In this document: piece by piece, positions 45,708-56,883 of the stretch
Layout: each line of letters starts with the position of its first letter
How positions within the stretch are numbered: position 1 is the stretch's first letter
DNA from: Planococcus maritimus
Lineage (GTDB): Bacteria > Bacillota > Bacilli > Bacillales_A > Planococcaceae
Length of the DNA stretch: 64,000 nt
Direction: 5' to 3'
Assembly (NCBI RefSeq): GCF_001592825.1
Contig: NZ_LTZG01000063.1
Location: forward strand, 24,471-88,470
The notes under the pieces: model-generated
What the model was told of the DNA's origin: nothing
Database searches by the model: none
Seen by the model: the letters and a program-made list of their open reading frames with translations, nothing else
Made by a program: the position numbers and the translations under genes

Positions 45708-46688
45708 TCAGTTATGGCTGAAATCGAGCTTTTTCCTCAATTTGTCTTCGCTGAAAATCCACCCTGTATAAGAGTTCAGGATATTATGGTCTTCATCGAG
45801 ATGGGCCACGGCGACAAATGGATAATAATCATTGCTGCGATAACGCAAATCAATCAAACGCACTTCGAAAATGTCTCCATATTGGTTGATCTCCCAGCGG
45901 TATAGCGGGGAAAACGACACAAAGGCGTCCAAGTTCTTGTCTTTCATCGCCGTCTGGATCAAAGCATTTTCAGGCATCGGTTTCTTCAAAAACTTGTCGT
46001 AGATGTTGATCGAACGCCCATAAGCCTGGCCGACATAATGGTGACGGTCGGTGTCAGCGGCGATGCGCCACTGGAAATAGCGCATGGTCGGTGCGACAAA
46101 GACATCGTTGGTACCTGGAATCGTATTGCGTATCGCTTGTTTGATCGCCGCTTGTAGCGCGAACCTGGAGACGTAATAGAAGAACAAGAGGATATACAAA
46201 ATGCTCATTGTCCACACCGGATCGGCTCCGAAGGCCCAAATCATTAACGCTACGACATGTGCGCTGAAAATAATCGGGTCAAACGTATTGATGACGCCAA
46301 GCGCCACCCAATGGTTGGAAAATGGCCGCAGCGCCTGCGTGCCGTATGAATTGAAAATATCGACAAAGACATGCAAAAATACAGCAAGAAATGTCCATAG
46401 CCATAAATGAAGAAGATTAGCTTCCGGGAAAATAAGGTAGATGGCACCTGAAAGTAATAAAGGCCACGATAGTACAGCTGGCACCGAATGCGTGATGCCT
46501 CGGTGGTGGCGTATATAAACCGCATTGTCACGCAGTTTCAAGACGGTATCGATATCGGGGATTTGTGAACCGATAATGGTGCCTGTCATAACGGCAGTCC
46601 ATGTGGCTGGATGGGCGGCGACAACCGGGTCAGCCATTGCCAAACCGCCGAGTGCAATGCCCATCACGATATGTGTTCCTGTATCCAT
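45708..46688 (-). CDS. yfhP: YfhP family metal-dependent membrane hydrolase
   Basis: 326-residue protein of the YdjM/LexA-regulated membrane-hydrolase family. The N-terminal half has several hydrophobic helices and the conserved metal-type motifs MDTGTHIVMGIALGG, SQIPDIDTVL, RHHRGITHS and HVFVDIFNSYGTQAL. The C-terminal half is soluble. In B. subtilis it is divergent from mutY, as here. Substrate unknown. Confidence 0.88.
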   Translation of the reverse strand: MDTGTHIVMGIALGGLAMADPVVAAHPATWTAVMTGTIIGSQIPDIDTVLKLRDNAVYIRHHRGITHSVPAVLSWPLLLSGAIYLIFPEANLLHLWLWTFLAVFLHVFVDIFNSYGTQALRPFSNHWVALGVINTFDPIIFSAHVVALMIWAFGADPVWTMSILYILLFFYYVSRFALQAAIKQAIRNTIPGTNDVFVAPTMRYFQWRIAADTDRHHYVGQAYGRSINIYDKFLKKPMPENALIQTAMKDKNLDAFVSFSPLYRWEINQYGDIFEVRLIDLRYRSNDYYPFVAVAHLDEDHNILNSYTGWIFSEDKLRKKLDFSHN

Positions 46689-46825
46689 CGACGCATCCCC
46701 CTTTGTTGCGAGCGTTTATAATATCTTGTCAGCTCGCCATTTGATAAAATAAGCATATTCCTTAAGTATACATACCCGCTTCGGGCCCGGAATAATCAGT
46801 ATGAACGGAGGCAGTAAACATAAAT

Positions 46826-48633
<1,808 letters not shown>

Positions 48634-48675
48634 TTCTCGCAACTTTCGGCTTATTGCTGTATGTTTTCAGAATTG

Positions 48676-48686
48676 ATTGATATAAT
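48676..48686 (+). promoter_or_regulatory. Extended -10 promoter of ntdP
   Basis: TGATATAAT (48678-48686) is an extended -10, about 50 bases before the ntdP start; no clear -35. Confidence 0.4.
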
Positions 48687-48736
48687 GAACGGGAGATAAC
48701 ATATAGTGACAGATAGACGAAAAGGTGGGATGGTGC

Positions 48737-49282
48737 ATGGCGGTTCCTGCGGAGGGTGAAACAATCCAGATCCACAGTTACAAGCACAACGGACGCATCC
48801 ACCGTGTCTGGCAGGAAACAACTGTACTGAAAGGGACGAACAATATTGTAATCGGCGCGAACGAACGCACGCTGGTGAGGGAATCGGACGGCAGGACATG
48901 GTTGACGCGAGAGCCATCAATCTGCTATTTCCATGCCGAACATTGGTTCAACATCATCTGCATGTTGCGTGACGACGGCGTCTATTATTATTGCAATATC
49001 AGCTCCCCGTTCGTCTACAATAATGGATCGTTGAAATACATCGATTATGACTTGGATGTAAAAGTGTTTCCGGATATGTCTTACACGCTGTTGGATGAAG
49101 ACGAATACGAAGACCATAAGCGGCAAATGGGATACCCAGAAGTCATCGATCAAATACTCTACCGAAATGTGGACAAGCTGATCAGCTGGATCAAGCAAAG
49201 AAGAGGCCCTTTTGCCCAGGACTTTATCGAAGTATGGACGAGCCGGTATGAATTTCATAAGCATAACCGGATTCATGACTAA
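48737..49282 (+). CDS. ygaC: Nucleoside tri-/diphosphate phosphatase NtdP (DUF402)
   Basis: 181-residue DUF402 protein. The FomD-like barrel holds the acidic and aromatic cluster [20 protein letters not shown] and [10 protein letters not shown], which forms the metal and nucleotide site in the family. B. subtilis YgaC and S. aureus SA1684 homologues hydrolyse nucleoside tri- and diphosphates. ATG 48737 lies eight bases after AGGTGG; the GTG 48725 is too near. The position between fabL and ygaD agrees with B. subtilis, but the spore gene sspE is missing here. Confidence 0.9.
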   Translation: MAVPAEGETIQIHSYKHNGRIHRVWQETTVLKGTNNIVIGANERTLVRESDGRTWLTREPSICYFHAEHWFNIICMLRDDGVYYYCNISSPFVYNNGSLKYIDYDLDVKVFPDMSYTLLDEDEYEDHKRQMGYPEVIDQILYRNVDKLISWIKQRRGPFAQDFIEVWTSRYEFHKHNRIHD

Positions 49283-49287
49283 CATGG

Positions 49288-49316
49288 AAAACCTGTTGCC
49301 TGCCAACAGGTTTTTC
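49288..49316 (+). terminator. Terminator of ntdP
   Basis: AAAACCTGTTG / CAACAGGTTTTT stem with CCTGC loop. Confidence 0.9.
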
Positions 49317-49342
49317 ATTTTGAACAGAATGGAGTGAACAGT

Positions 49343-51088
49343 TTGAGCAGTATGAAACGCTATATGAAGTTCGTCAAGCCTTATTATTGGCAAATTGCCT
49401 TGACGATTTTCATCGGGATATTCAAGTTTGCGATTCCTCTTTTTATCCCTCTTTTAATCAAGATTGTCATTGATGATATCATCGGCGCAGAGGCATTATC
49501 GGATGCCGAAAAACTCAGCCAGCTTTACTTATGGCTTGGGGGCACGGCCATTGTCTTCTTCCTGTTGCGCCCGCCGATCGAATATTTCCGGCAGTATTAT
49601 GCACAATATGTCAGCAATAAGATTCTCTACGATATCCGCGGCTATCTCTACAGCCATCTGCAACGTCTGAGCTTGCGCTATTACGCAAACACAAGAGCTG
49701 GGGAAATCATTTCGCGGGTTATCAATGATGTCGAGCAGACGAAAAACTTCGTCATGATTGGCTTGATGAACGTCTGGCTTGATGTGGCGACGATTCTCAT
49801 CGCCATCATCATCATGCTGACGATGGACGTCTCCTTAACGATTGTTGCGCTGTTGGCGTTTCCGTTTTATGCATTCAGCGTCAAATACTTTTTCGGGCGC
49901 TTGCGCGATTTGACGCGCGACCGTTCCCAGGCGCTCGCCAATGTCCAAAGTTATTTGCATGAACGTGTGCAAGGCATGAGCATCATTAAAAGCTTTGCGC
50001 TGGAGAAACATGAACAAAAGATTTTCAACAACACGAACGATCAATTCCTGGAAAAAGCGATGGACCATACGAGATGGAATGCCAAAGCGTTCGCAGTCGT
50101 CAACACCATTACGGATGTAGCCCCGCTACTAGTCATTGGCTATGCCGGCTATCAGGTCATTCAAGGGAATTTGACGCTCGGGACGATGGTGGCGTTCATC
50201 GCCTATATCGAACGGCTCTACAATCCGCTGCGCCGTCTCGTCAACTCTTCGACGACGCTCGTCCAATCCCTCGCTTCAATGGACCGTGTTTTTGAAATGG
50301 TCGATGAGGAATACGACGTGACGGACAAAAAAGGCGCGCGGGAACTCGGGCGCGTCGACGGCAAGCTAGAGTTTCATAATGTTTCGTTCCACTACAATGA
50401 TGGGGGAAGTGAAGTGCTGTCGAACCTCAACTTTATGGTCCGCCCAGGAGAGACCGTGGCATTTGTCGGTATGAGCGGCGGCGGTAAATCGACAATCGTC
50501 TCGCTTATCCCCAGATTTTACGATGTGACAGAAGGAACGATTCGCATGGATGGGCACGACTTGAAAGACGTCACAACTCATTCCTTACGCGACCAAATCG
50601 GCCTTGTGCTGCAGGATTCGATCCTATTCAGTGAATCGGTCAAAGAAAATATCTTGATGGGCAAACCCGATGCGAGCGACGCAGAAGTCATCGCAGCGGC
50701 AAAAGCAGCCAATGCCCATGAATTCATCTCAAACTTGCCAGAAGGCTACGACACGAAAGTCGGCGAGCGCGGCGTCAAATTATCTGGTGGCCAAAAACAA
50801 CGTATCGCCATTTCACGAGTCTTCCTGAAAGACCCGGCAATTCTCATCTTGGATGAAGCCACATCCGCGCTCGATCTCGAAAGCGAAGCGCTGATCCAGG
50901 ATTCCTTGGAGCGTCTGGCGCATGACCGTACAACATTGGTGGTTGCGCACCGCTTATCGACGATCACTCATGCAGACCAGATCTTGGTCATCGATAATGG
51001 CCAATTGGCTGAACAAGGCACGCATGATGAGCTATTGCAAAAACGCGGCGTCTATTACAAACTATTCCAAGTGCAGAACATAGGTTAA
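49343..51088 (+). CDS. ygaD: ABC exporter, fused membrane and ATPase domains
   Basis: 581-residue half-transporter: six membrane helices (about residues 1-310) then an ATPase domain with Walker [10 protein letters not shown], signature KLSGGQKQR and Walker [13 protein letters not shown], plus the H-loop VVAHRLST. It works as a homodimer, like Sav1866/LmrA, exporting lipids, peptides or drugs. The start is TTG 49343, eight bases after GGAG; GTG 49334 touches that site. Position and sequence match B. subtilis YgaD. Confidence 0.9.
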   Translation: MSSMKRYMKFVKPYYWQIALTIFIGIFKFAIPLFIPLLIKIVIDDIIGAEALSDAEKLSQLYLWLGGTAIVFFLLRPPIEYFRQYYAQYVSNKILYDIRGYLYSHLQRLSLRYYANTRAGEIISRVINDVEQTKNFVMIGLMNVWLDVATILIAIIIMLTMDVSLTIVALLAFPFYAFSVKYFFGRLRDLTRDRSQALANVQSYLHERVQGMSIIKSFALEKHEQKIFNNTNDQFLEKAMDHTRWNAKAFAVVNTITDVAPLLVIGYAGYQVIQGNLTLGTMVAFIAYIERLYNPLRRLVNSSTTLVQSLASMDRVFEMVDEEYDVTDKKGARELGRVDGKLEFHNVSFHYNDGGSEVLSNLNFMVRPGETVAFVGMSGGGKSTIVSLIPRFYDVTEGTIRMDGHDLKDVTTHSLRDQIGLVLQDSILFSESVKENILMGKPDASDAEVIAAAKAANAHEFISNLPEGYDTKVGERGVKLSGGQKQRIAISRVFLKDPAILILDEATSALDLESEALIQDSLERLAHDRTTLVVAHRLSTITHADQILVIDNGQLAEQGTHDELLQKRGVYYKLFQVQNIG

Positions 51089-51095
51089 TTATTTT

Positions 51096-51124
51096 AAGCT
51101 CCCCAATTATTGGGGAGCTTTTTT
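51096..51124 (+). terminator. Terminator of ygaD
   Basis: AAGCTCCCCAAT / ATTGGGGAGCTT perfect stem with a T-run. Confidence 0.93.
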
Positions 51125-51162
51125 AATATGAAGGAAGGCTCACACCAATCTCCCAAAAACTA

Positions 51163-51190
51163 TTGCATTACTACTAATATTACGTATAAT
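51163..51190 (+). promoter_or_regulatory. Promoter of app operon
   Basis: TTGCAT (51163-51168), 16 bases, TATAAT (51185-51190), about 51 bases before the first gene. Confidence 0.65.
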
Positions 51191-51241
51191 GGAAACACGG
51201 AGAATGTTCTGAATAATTCAAAATGAAGAAGGAGGATCTCT

Positions 51242-52261
51242 ATGGACGAACGTAAAACCATCTTGGATGTGAAAGGGCTGCGTACTTCCTTTTTCACGGA
51301 TGATGGCGAAGTACCAGCAGTCGACAACGTGGATTTCCATATTCGCCAAGGCGAAGTGCTCGGCATCGTAGGAGAATCAGGCTGCGGCAAAAGCGTTACC
51401 TCATTGTCCATAATGGGGCTAGTGCCAAGTCCTCCAGGGAAGATCGTGAGCGGGGAAATTTTATTCCAAGATAAGGATTTGACCAAACTATCCGATAAAG
51501 AAATGCGCCAGATTCGAGGCGACGACATAGCGATGATTTTCCAGGAGCCAATGACTTCACTGAATCCGCTATTCACCATCGGCAATCAGTTGAGAGAAGC
51601 CTTGAAGATCCACAAAAAAGACTGGTCGAAAAGCCAGATTCAAGAACGCGCTGTCGAGATGATGAAACTGGTCGGCCTGCCGCGAGCAGAAGCTTTGCTT
51701 AACGAATATCCGCACCAATTATCTGGAGGGATGCGCCAACGCGTCATGATCGCGATGGCTTTGCTGTGCGATCCGAAAGTATTGATCGCCGACGAACCAA
51801 CGACGGCGCTTGATGTGACGATTCAAGCCCAGATCCTTAAGTTGATCAAAAACTTGAACGAACGGCTTGATACAGCTGTCTTGCTGATCACCCATGACCT
51901 TGGGGTCGTCGCTGAAACATGCGAACGCGTCGTGGTCATGTATGCCGGAAAAGTTGTTGAAGAAGGGCCCGTACATACGATTTTTAACGATCCGCAGCAT
52001 CCATATACACGAGGGCTGCTAGAAAGCGTACCGGATATGCGCTTCAAGAAAGAGCGCTTGTACTCTATTCCAGGAAACGTTCCGAAACCTGGATCCATCA
52101 AGACAGGCTGCAAATACGCAGCGCGTTGTGAGTTTGCATTCGATCGCTGCCGCGTAGAAGATCCTGAGTTGTATCAAACGGCAGAAGATCATAAGACGCG
52201 CTGTTTCCTATTCGATCCAAAGGAGGCCAAGCCGAATGACAGAACCGTTGTTGAAAGTTGA
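51242..52261 (+). CDS. appD: Oligopeptide ABC transporter ATPase D
   Basis: 339-residue ATPase with Walker A GESGCGKS, signature LSGGMRQR, Walker B VLIADEPTTALD and the C-terminal oligopeptide extension containing four cysteines (TGCKYAARCEFAFDRCR ... TRCF), which in DppD/OppD relatives can hold an iron-sulfur cluster. GAAGGAGG precedes ATG 51242. Gene order ATPase-ATPase-binding protein-permease-permease equals the B. subtilis app operon, the reason for the App names. It overlaps appF by 26 bases. Confidence 0.9.
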   Translation: MDERKTILDVKGLRTSFFTDDGEVPAVDNVDFHIRQGEVLGIVGESGCGKSVTSLSIMGLVPSPPGKIVSGEILFQDKDLTKLSDKEMRQIRGDDIAMIFQEPMTSLNPLFTIGNQLREALKIHKKDWSKSQIQERAVEMMKLVGLPRAEALLNEYPHQLSGGMRQRVMIAMALLCDPKVLIADEPTTALDVTIQAQILKLIKNLNERLDTAVLLITHDLGVVAETCERVVVMYAGKVVEEGPVHTIFNDPQHPYTRGLLESVPDMRFKKERLYSIPGNVPKPGSIKTGCKYAARCEFAFDRCRVEDPELYQTAEDHKTRCFLFDPKEAKPNDRTVVES

Positions 52262-53219
52262 AGGCCTGAAGAAGTATTTCCCGATCACAGGCGGGATGCT
52301 TGGCCGTGTGAAAGGTCATGTCAAAGCGGTCGATGATATTTCATTCTATGTAAATGAAGGAGAGACGCTTGGCATCGTCGGCGAATCAGGTTGCGGCAAG
52401 TCAACGACCGGGCGTATGCTAATGCGTTTGCTCGACCCTACAGAAGGCAAAGTGACATTCGATGGACAGGAATTGACCAGTTTATCAGCGTCTGACATGC
52501 GCAAAGCAAGACGCGATATCCAAATGGTCTTCCAGGATCCTTATGCTTCGCTCAATCCACGCCATAGCATCGAGAAAATCTTGATGGAGCCGCTGAATGT
52601 ACATAATATCGGCGACCCGAAAGAGCGGAAGCGGAAAGTCCATGAGTTTCTCGAAATCGTTGGGCTCAGCAGCTATCACGCGAAGCGTTATCCGCACCAA
52701 TTCAGCGGCGGGCAACGACAGCGCATCGGCATCGCGCGGGCGCTCATGACCAATCCGAAGCTGATCATCGCTGATGAACCGGTCTCAGCACTCGATGTAT
52801 CGATTCAAGCGCAAGTGCTCAATTTGATGCAGGATTTACAGCGCGACTTGAAATTGACTTACATATTCATCGCTCATGATTTGGGCGTCGTTCGCCATAT
52901 CAGCGACCGTGTAGGGGTCATGTATTTGGGCAACATGGCGGAGCTAGCGGATACAGAAAGCCTGTATGAAAAGCCGCTTCACCCTTATACGCAAGCGCTG
53001 CTATCGGCAGTGCCGGTGCCGGACCCTGATTTTGTCCGCGAAGAAGTAGTGATCAAAGGGGATGTGCCAAGTCCGGCCAACCCGCCATCCGGCTGCCGCT
53101 TCCATACGCGCTGCCCATTCAAAATGGATATTTGCTCACAGGAGATTCCGCGGTTTGCGGAAGTTGAACCAGGTCATTCTGTGGCTTGCCACCTCTATGA
53201 GGAATGCAGGCCGCAATGA
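52236..53219 (+). CDS. appF: Oligopeptide ABC transporter ATPase F
   Basis: 327-residue second ATPase: Walker A GESGCGKST, signature FSGGQRQR, Walker B LIIADEPVSALD and the extension with CRFHTRCPFKMDIC. It pairs with AppD to power import. ATG 52236 follows AAAGGAGG within the end of appD, so the two ATPases are translationally coupled. Confidence 0.9.
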   Translation: MTEPLLKVEGLKKYFPITGGMLGRVKGHVKAVDDISFYVNEGETLGIVGESGCGKSTTGRMLMRLLDPTEGKVTFDGQELTSLSASDMRKARRDIQMVFQDPYASLNPRHSIEKILMEPLNVHNIGDPKERKRKVHEFLEIVGLSSYHAKRYPHQFSGGQRQRIGIARALMTNPKLIIADEPVSALDVSIQAQVLNLMQDLQRDLKLTYIFIAHDLGVVRHISDRVGVMYLGNMAELADTESLYEKPLHPYTQALLSAVPVPDPDFVREEVVIKGDVPSPANPPSGCRFHTRCPFKMDICSQEIPRFAEVEPGHSVACHLYEECRPQ

Positions 53220-53248
53220 TAATAAAAAAACAAAATGGAGGGGTTATT

Positions 53249-54862
53249 TTGGGGAAAAAGAAAATTTTATCACTCGCTTTCCTGATGCTGCTTTTGCTGT
53301 CGACAGCGCTTTACGGCTGTTCAGGCGGTGATTCAGAATCAGACGGAGAAGGTGGAGATTCAGAATCAGGCGGCGAAAAAGTGCTGATCTTCGGCCGTGG
53401 CGGCGACTCAGTATCACTGGATCCAATTTCGGTTACAGATGGAGAGTCTTTCAAAGTAACGAAAAACATCTTTGACACATTGATCAATTTCGGCGAGCAA
53501 GATACAGAGATTGAAGCAGGACTTGCTAGCGATTGGCAAGCAGAAGAAGATGGATTGACTTACACGTTCCAATTGCAAGAAGGCGTCACGTTCCATGATG
53601 GGACAGATTTCAACGCAGAAGCAGTTGTCGCGAACTTTGACCGCTGGGCTGCTGGAGATGCAGACCAATTCCCGTACTATAAATCAATGTTTGGCGGATT
53701 CGGCGATGAAGAAGAACACGTCATCGAATCGGTTGAAGCGACTGGCGATTACGAAGTCGTGATTAAATTGAAACGCCCGCAAGCACCATTCTTGAAAAAC
53801 TTGGCGATGAGCCCGTTTGGCATCGCTTCACCAACTGCATTTGAAGAAGCCGGTGAATCATTCGGCGACAATCCTGTCGGAACCGGTCCATTCCAATTTG
53901 TTGAATGGAAGCGCAACGATACCGTAACAATCGAAAAATTCGATGATTATTGGGTGGATGGAGAGCCGAAACTCGACCAAGTCGTGTTCCGTGCGATTCC
54001 GGATAACTCAGCTCGCTTGAATGCCCTATTGTCTGGCGAAATCGATTTGGCTGATGGCATTACACCATCTGACGCTGAAACGATTGAAAGCGATGAAAAC
54101 CTTCAATTGTTCGAACGCCCATCGATGAACGTCGGCTACCTTGGCTTGACGACGACTCGTGAGCCATTCGACGATCCGAAAGTCCGCCAGGCGATGAACC
54201 ATGCGATCGACCGCCAGGCACTTGTAGATTCATTCTATGAAGGCCGCGCAGAAGTCGCGAAAAACCCGATGCCTCCGGTAATCAGCGGTTACAACGACAG
54301 CATTGAAGGCTATGAATACGATCCTGAAAAAGCAAAAGAACTATTGGCTGAAGCAGGACTTGAAGATGGATTCACGATGGAACTATGGGCAATGCCAGTT
54401 CCGCGTCCATACATGCCAGATGGCCAAAAAGTAGCGGAAGCAATCCAAAGTGATTTGGCAGAAGTCGGCATTACAGCTGAAATCGTTTCGTTCGAGTGGG
54501 CAACATACCTCGAAAAAGCGGCAGCAGGTGAAGCGGATGCATTCCTTCTTGGTTGGACAGGCGATAACGGCGATGCCGATAACTTCCTGTATGTATTGCT
54601 TGACCAAGACAACATTGGATCAAACAACTACACATACTACGAAAACCAGGAACTTCACGATCTATTGATCGAAGCACAGACAGAAGTTGATGAAGATGCC
54701 CGCAATGAATTGTATATGCAGGCTCAGGAAATCATCCACGAAGATGCTCCATGGGTACCACTTGCGCACTCTACACCGCTTCTTGCTGGTGGGACAAACG
54801 TAATCGACTTTAAAGCGCATCCAACTGGCTCTGATAAACTGGCATCAGTAGATTTGGAGTAG
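53249..54862 (+). CDS. appA: Oligopeptide-binding lipoprotein
   Basis: 537-residue extracellular solute-binding protein of family 5. The signal peptide ends in the lipobox LYGC near residue 24, followed by a Gly/Ser/Asp/Glu-rich linker; the cysteine is lipidated and anchors it to the outer membrane face. DGLTYTFQLQEGVTFHDG and DPKVRQAMNHAIDRQALV are family signatures. I use TTG 53249, with GGAGGGG upstream; the frame from 53204 contains that site. The protein is acidic, as is usual for an exposed lipoprotein. A hairpin with a T-run separates it from appB. Confidence 0.9.
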   Translation: MGKKKILSLAFLMLLLLSTALYGCSGGDSESDGEGGDSESGGEKVLIFGRGGDSVSLDPISVTDGESFKVTKNIFDTLINFGEQDTEIEAGLASDWQAEEDGLTYTFQLQEGVTFHDGTDFNAEAVVANFDRWAAGDADQFPYYKSMFGGFGDEEEHVIESVEATGDYEVVIKLKRPQAPFLKNLAMSPFGIASPTAFEEAGESFGDNPVGTGPFQFVEWKRNDTVTIEKFDDYWVDGEPKLDQVVFRAIPDNSARLNALLSGEIDLADGITPSDAETIESDENLQLFERPSMNVGYLGLTTTREPFDDPKVRQAMNHAIDRQALVDSFYEGRAEVAKNPMPPVISGYNDSIEGYEYDPEKAKELLAEAGLEDGFTMELWAMPVPRPYMPDGQKVAEAIQSDLAEVGITAEIVSFEWATYLEKAAAGEADAFLLGWTGDNGDADNFLYVLLDQDNIGSNNYTYYENQELHDLLIEAQTEVDEDARNELYMQAQEIIHEDAPWVPLAHSTPLLAGGTNVIDFKAHPTGSDKLASVDLE

Positions 54863-54873
54863 GCATTTCTTTG

Positions 54874-54907
54874 GGGGGAGAGGTCATACTGATTTCTCCC
54901 CCTTTTT
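54874..54907 (+). terminator. Intra-operon terminator/attenuator between appA and appB
   Basis: GGGGGAGA / TCTCCCCC stem followed by five T, with no new promoter evident before appB. It probably lets part of the transcription pass and protects the appA message end. Confidence 0.75.
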
Positions 54908-54944
54908 CAATACATAACGCAATTGAGATGGAGAGGTGAAGAAG

Positions 54945-55949
54945 ATGCTTCACTATATCGGGCAACGGCTTTTGCAATTGATTCCTGTATTGCTTGGAAT
55001 GACGTTTATCGTCTTTATGATCATCCGGGCGATTCCAGGCGATCCAGCACAAGTCATCCTTGGGCAACAAGCATCCGAAGAAGCAATTAAAGCATTACGG
55101 ACCAGTCTAGGGCTTGATAACCCCTGGTATATCCAATATTTCGACTACTTAAAAGGCCTCATTACAGGGGACATGGGGGAGTCATTGCGTACACGTTCTC
55201 CTGTTTCTGAAGAAATTTGGCCCTATTTGGCGGCAACATTTGAATTGTCTTTATTTGCGATCATCATTGCCGTAGTGATCGGTATTAACGCAGGCATCAT
55301 CTCGGCATGGTTCCAAAATTCATGGTTTGACTATTTGGCAATGATTTTGGCTTTGATTGGTGTATCCATGCCAATCTTCTGGCTCGGACTCATGAACCAA
55401 TGGATCTTCTCCATTGAACTCGGCATATTGCCGACAACAGGACGTGAAAACGTCAGGGATCCAATCGATAATATCACCAATTTTTATGTGTTGGACACGC
55501 TTATCCAAGGCGATTTCAACCAGCTTGCCACCGTGTTGAAACATTTGGTGCTGCCGGGTACGGCGCTTGCGACCATTCCGATGGCAATCATCGCACGGAT
55601 GACGCGCTCATCGATGCTAGAAGTCATGCGTTCAGATTATGTTCGGACAGCTCGGGCTAAAGGCGTCAAGATGTTCTGGGTCGTCTATAAACACGCATTA
55701 AAAAATGCGATCATTCCCGTCCTTACGATCATCGGCTTGCAAATGGGCTTGCTGCTCGGCGGCGCGATATTGACAGAGACCATTTTCGGATGGCCAGGCA
55801 TCGGGCGCTATATTTATGAAGCGATCGGGTTCCGTGATTACCCAGTTATCCAATCCGGTATTCTAGTCGTCGCATTTATCTTCGTTATGATCAATCTTAT
55901 CGTCGATTTGCTTTACGGCTTGGTCGATCCAAGGATCAAATATGATTAG
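54945..55949 (+). CDS. appB: Oligopeptide permease B
   Basis: 334-residue permease with six helices, family OppB/DppB. MLHYIGQRLLQLIPVLLG is the typical first helix, and the EAA loop that docks the ATPase is YVRTARAKGVKMFWVVYKHALKNA. ATG 54945 lies eight bases after GGAGAGG; GTG 54936 overlaps that site. It forms the channel with AppC. Confidence 0.9.
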   Translation: MLHYIGQRLLQLIPVLLGMTFIVFMIIRAIPGDPAQVILGQQASEEAIKALRTSLGLDNPWYIQYFDYLKGLITGDMGESLRTRSPVSEEIWPYLAATFELSLFAIIIAVVIGINAGIISAWFQNSWFDYLAMILALIGVSMPIFWLGLMNQWIFSIELGILPTTGRENVRDPIDNITNFYVLDTLIQGDFNQLATVLKHLVLPGTALATIPMAIIARMTRSSMLEVMRSDYVRTARAKGVKMFWVVYKHALKNAIIPVLTIIGLQMGLLLGGAILTETIFGWPGIGRYIYEAIGFRDYPVIQSGILVVAFIFVMINLIVDLLYGLVDPRIKYD

Positions 55950-55966
55950 GAAGGGGGAGGAGCAAA

Positions 55967-56848
55967 TTGGCAGAAACAACAGCAGATAAGCAGGAAATGC
56001 AAAAAGTCGCCGGCCCTTGGAAAGAGGCGTGGCGCGGATTCCGCAAAAGTAAAGTCGCGGTCGTCGGCATGGGCATCGTCATCTTCTTCATACTTTTGGC
56101 GATTTTCGGACCTTTGTTTACACCGCAAGGCATTAACGAACAAAACCTTTCCCAGCGGCTCCTGGCTCCTTCCGCCGACCATTGGATGGGCACAGACGAT
56201 TTCGGCCGCGATATTTTGTCGCGCGTCGTATACGGAGCGCGAATCTCGCTCTGGGTTGGTTTCCTGGCAGTTATCGGATCGGTCATCGTCGGCAGCATAC
56301 TTGGCATCTTAGCCGGCTACTATGGACGATGGGTGGATACCATCATTTCCCGCCTATTCGACATCATGTTGGCGTTTCCGAGCATCCTTCTCGCGATTGC
56401 CGTCGTATCGGTTCTAGGGCCGTCACTGCGCAATGCCTTGATTGCGATTGCCATCATCAACGTCCCGAACTTTGGGCGCTTGATCCGTTCGAAAGTTTTG
56501 AGCATCAAAGAAGACGAATACATCATGTCGGCAAAAGCGATCGGCATGAAAGATAACCGAATTTTGGTTTCGCATATTTTGCCGAATTCCATGGCACCAG
56601 TCATCGTCCAAGGCACATTGGCGATTGCGACAGCGATCATCGAAGCGGCTGCACTTGGCTTTCTCGGCCTCGGGGCGCAGGCGCCTTCTCCGGAATGGGG
56701 CAAGATGCTGGCCGATTCTCGTTCGTATTTGACGAACGCCCCGTGGACGATGATTTTCCCGGGTGTTGCGATCATGCTGACGGTACTTGGCTTTAATTTA
56801 ATGGGAGACGGGCTGCGTGACGCACTCGACCCGCGAATGAAATCATAA
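55967..56848 (+). CDS. appC: Oligopeptide permease C
   Basis: 293-residue permease with six helices, family OppC/DppC. Signs are the N-terminal cytoplasmic segment with GFRKSKVAVVGM, the conserved HWMGTDDFGRDILSRVVYGARISL and the EAA loop YIMSAKAIGMKDNRILVSHILPN. Translation begins at TTG 55967 after GGGGGAGGAG. It ends the operon; a terminator follows within four bases. Confidence 0.9.
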   Translation: MAETTADKQEMQKVAGPWKEAWRGFRKSKVAVVGMGIVIFFILLAIFGPLFTPQGINEQNLSQRLLAPSADHWMGTDDFGRDILSRVVYGARISLWVGFLAVIGSVIVGSILGILAGYYGRWVDTIISRLFDIMLAFPSILLAIAVVSVLGPSLRNALIAIAIINVPNFGRLIRSKVLSIKEDEYIMSAKAIGMKDNRILVSHILPNSMAPVIVQGTLAIATAIIEAAALGFLGLGAQAPSPEWGKMLADSRSYLTNAPWTMIFPGVAIMLTVLGFNLMGDGLRDALDPRMKS

Positions 56849-56850
56849 GA

Positions 56851-56883
56851 AAAACGCCCGGAAATTTTTCCGGGCGTTTTTTT
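56851..56883. terminator. Bidirectional terminator app operon / ygaE
   Basis: AAAACGCCCGGAAA / TTTCCGGGCGTTTT with AATT loop. Confidence 0.93.
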
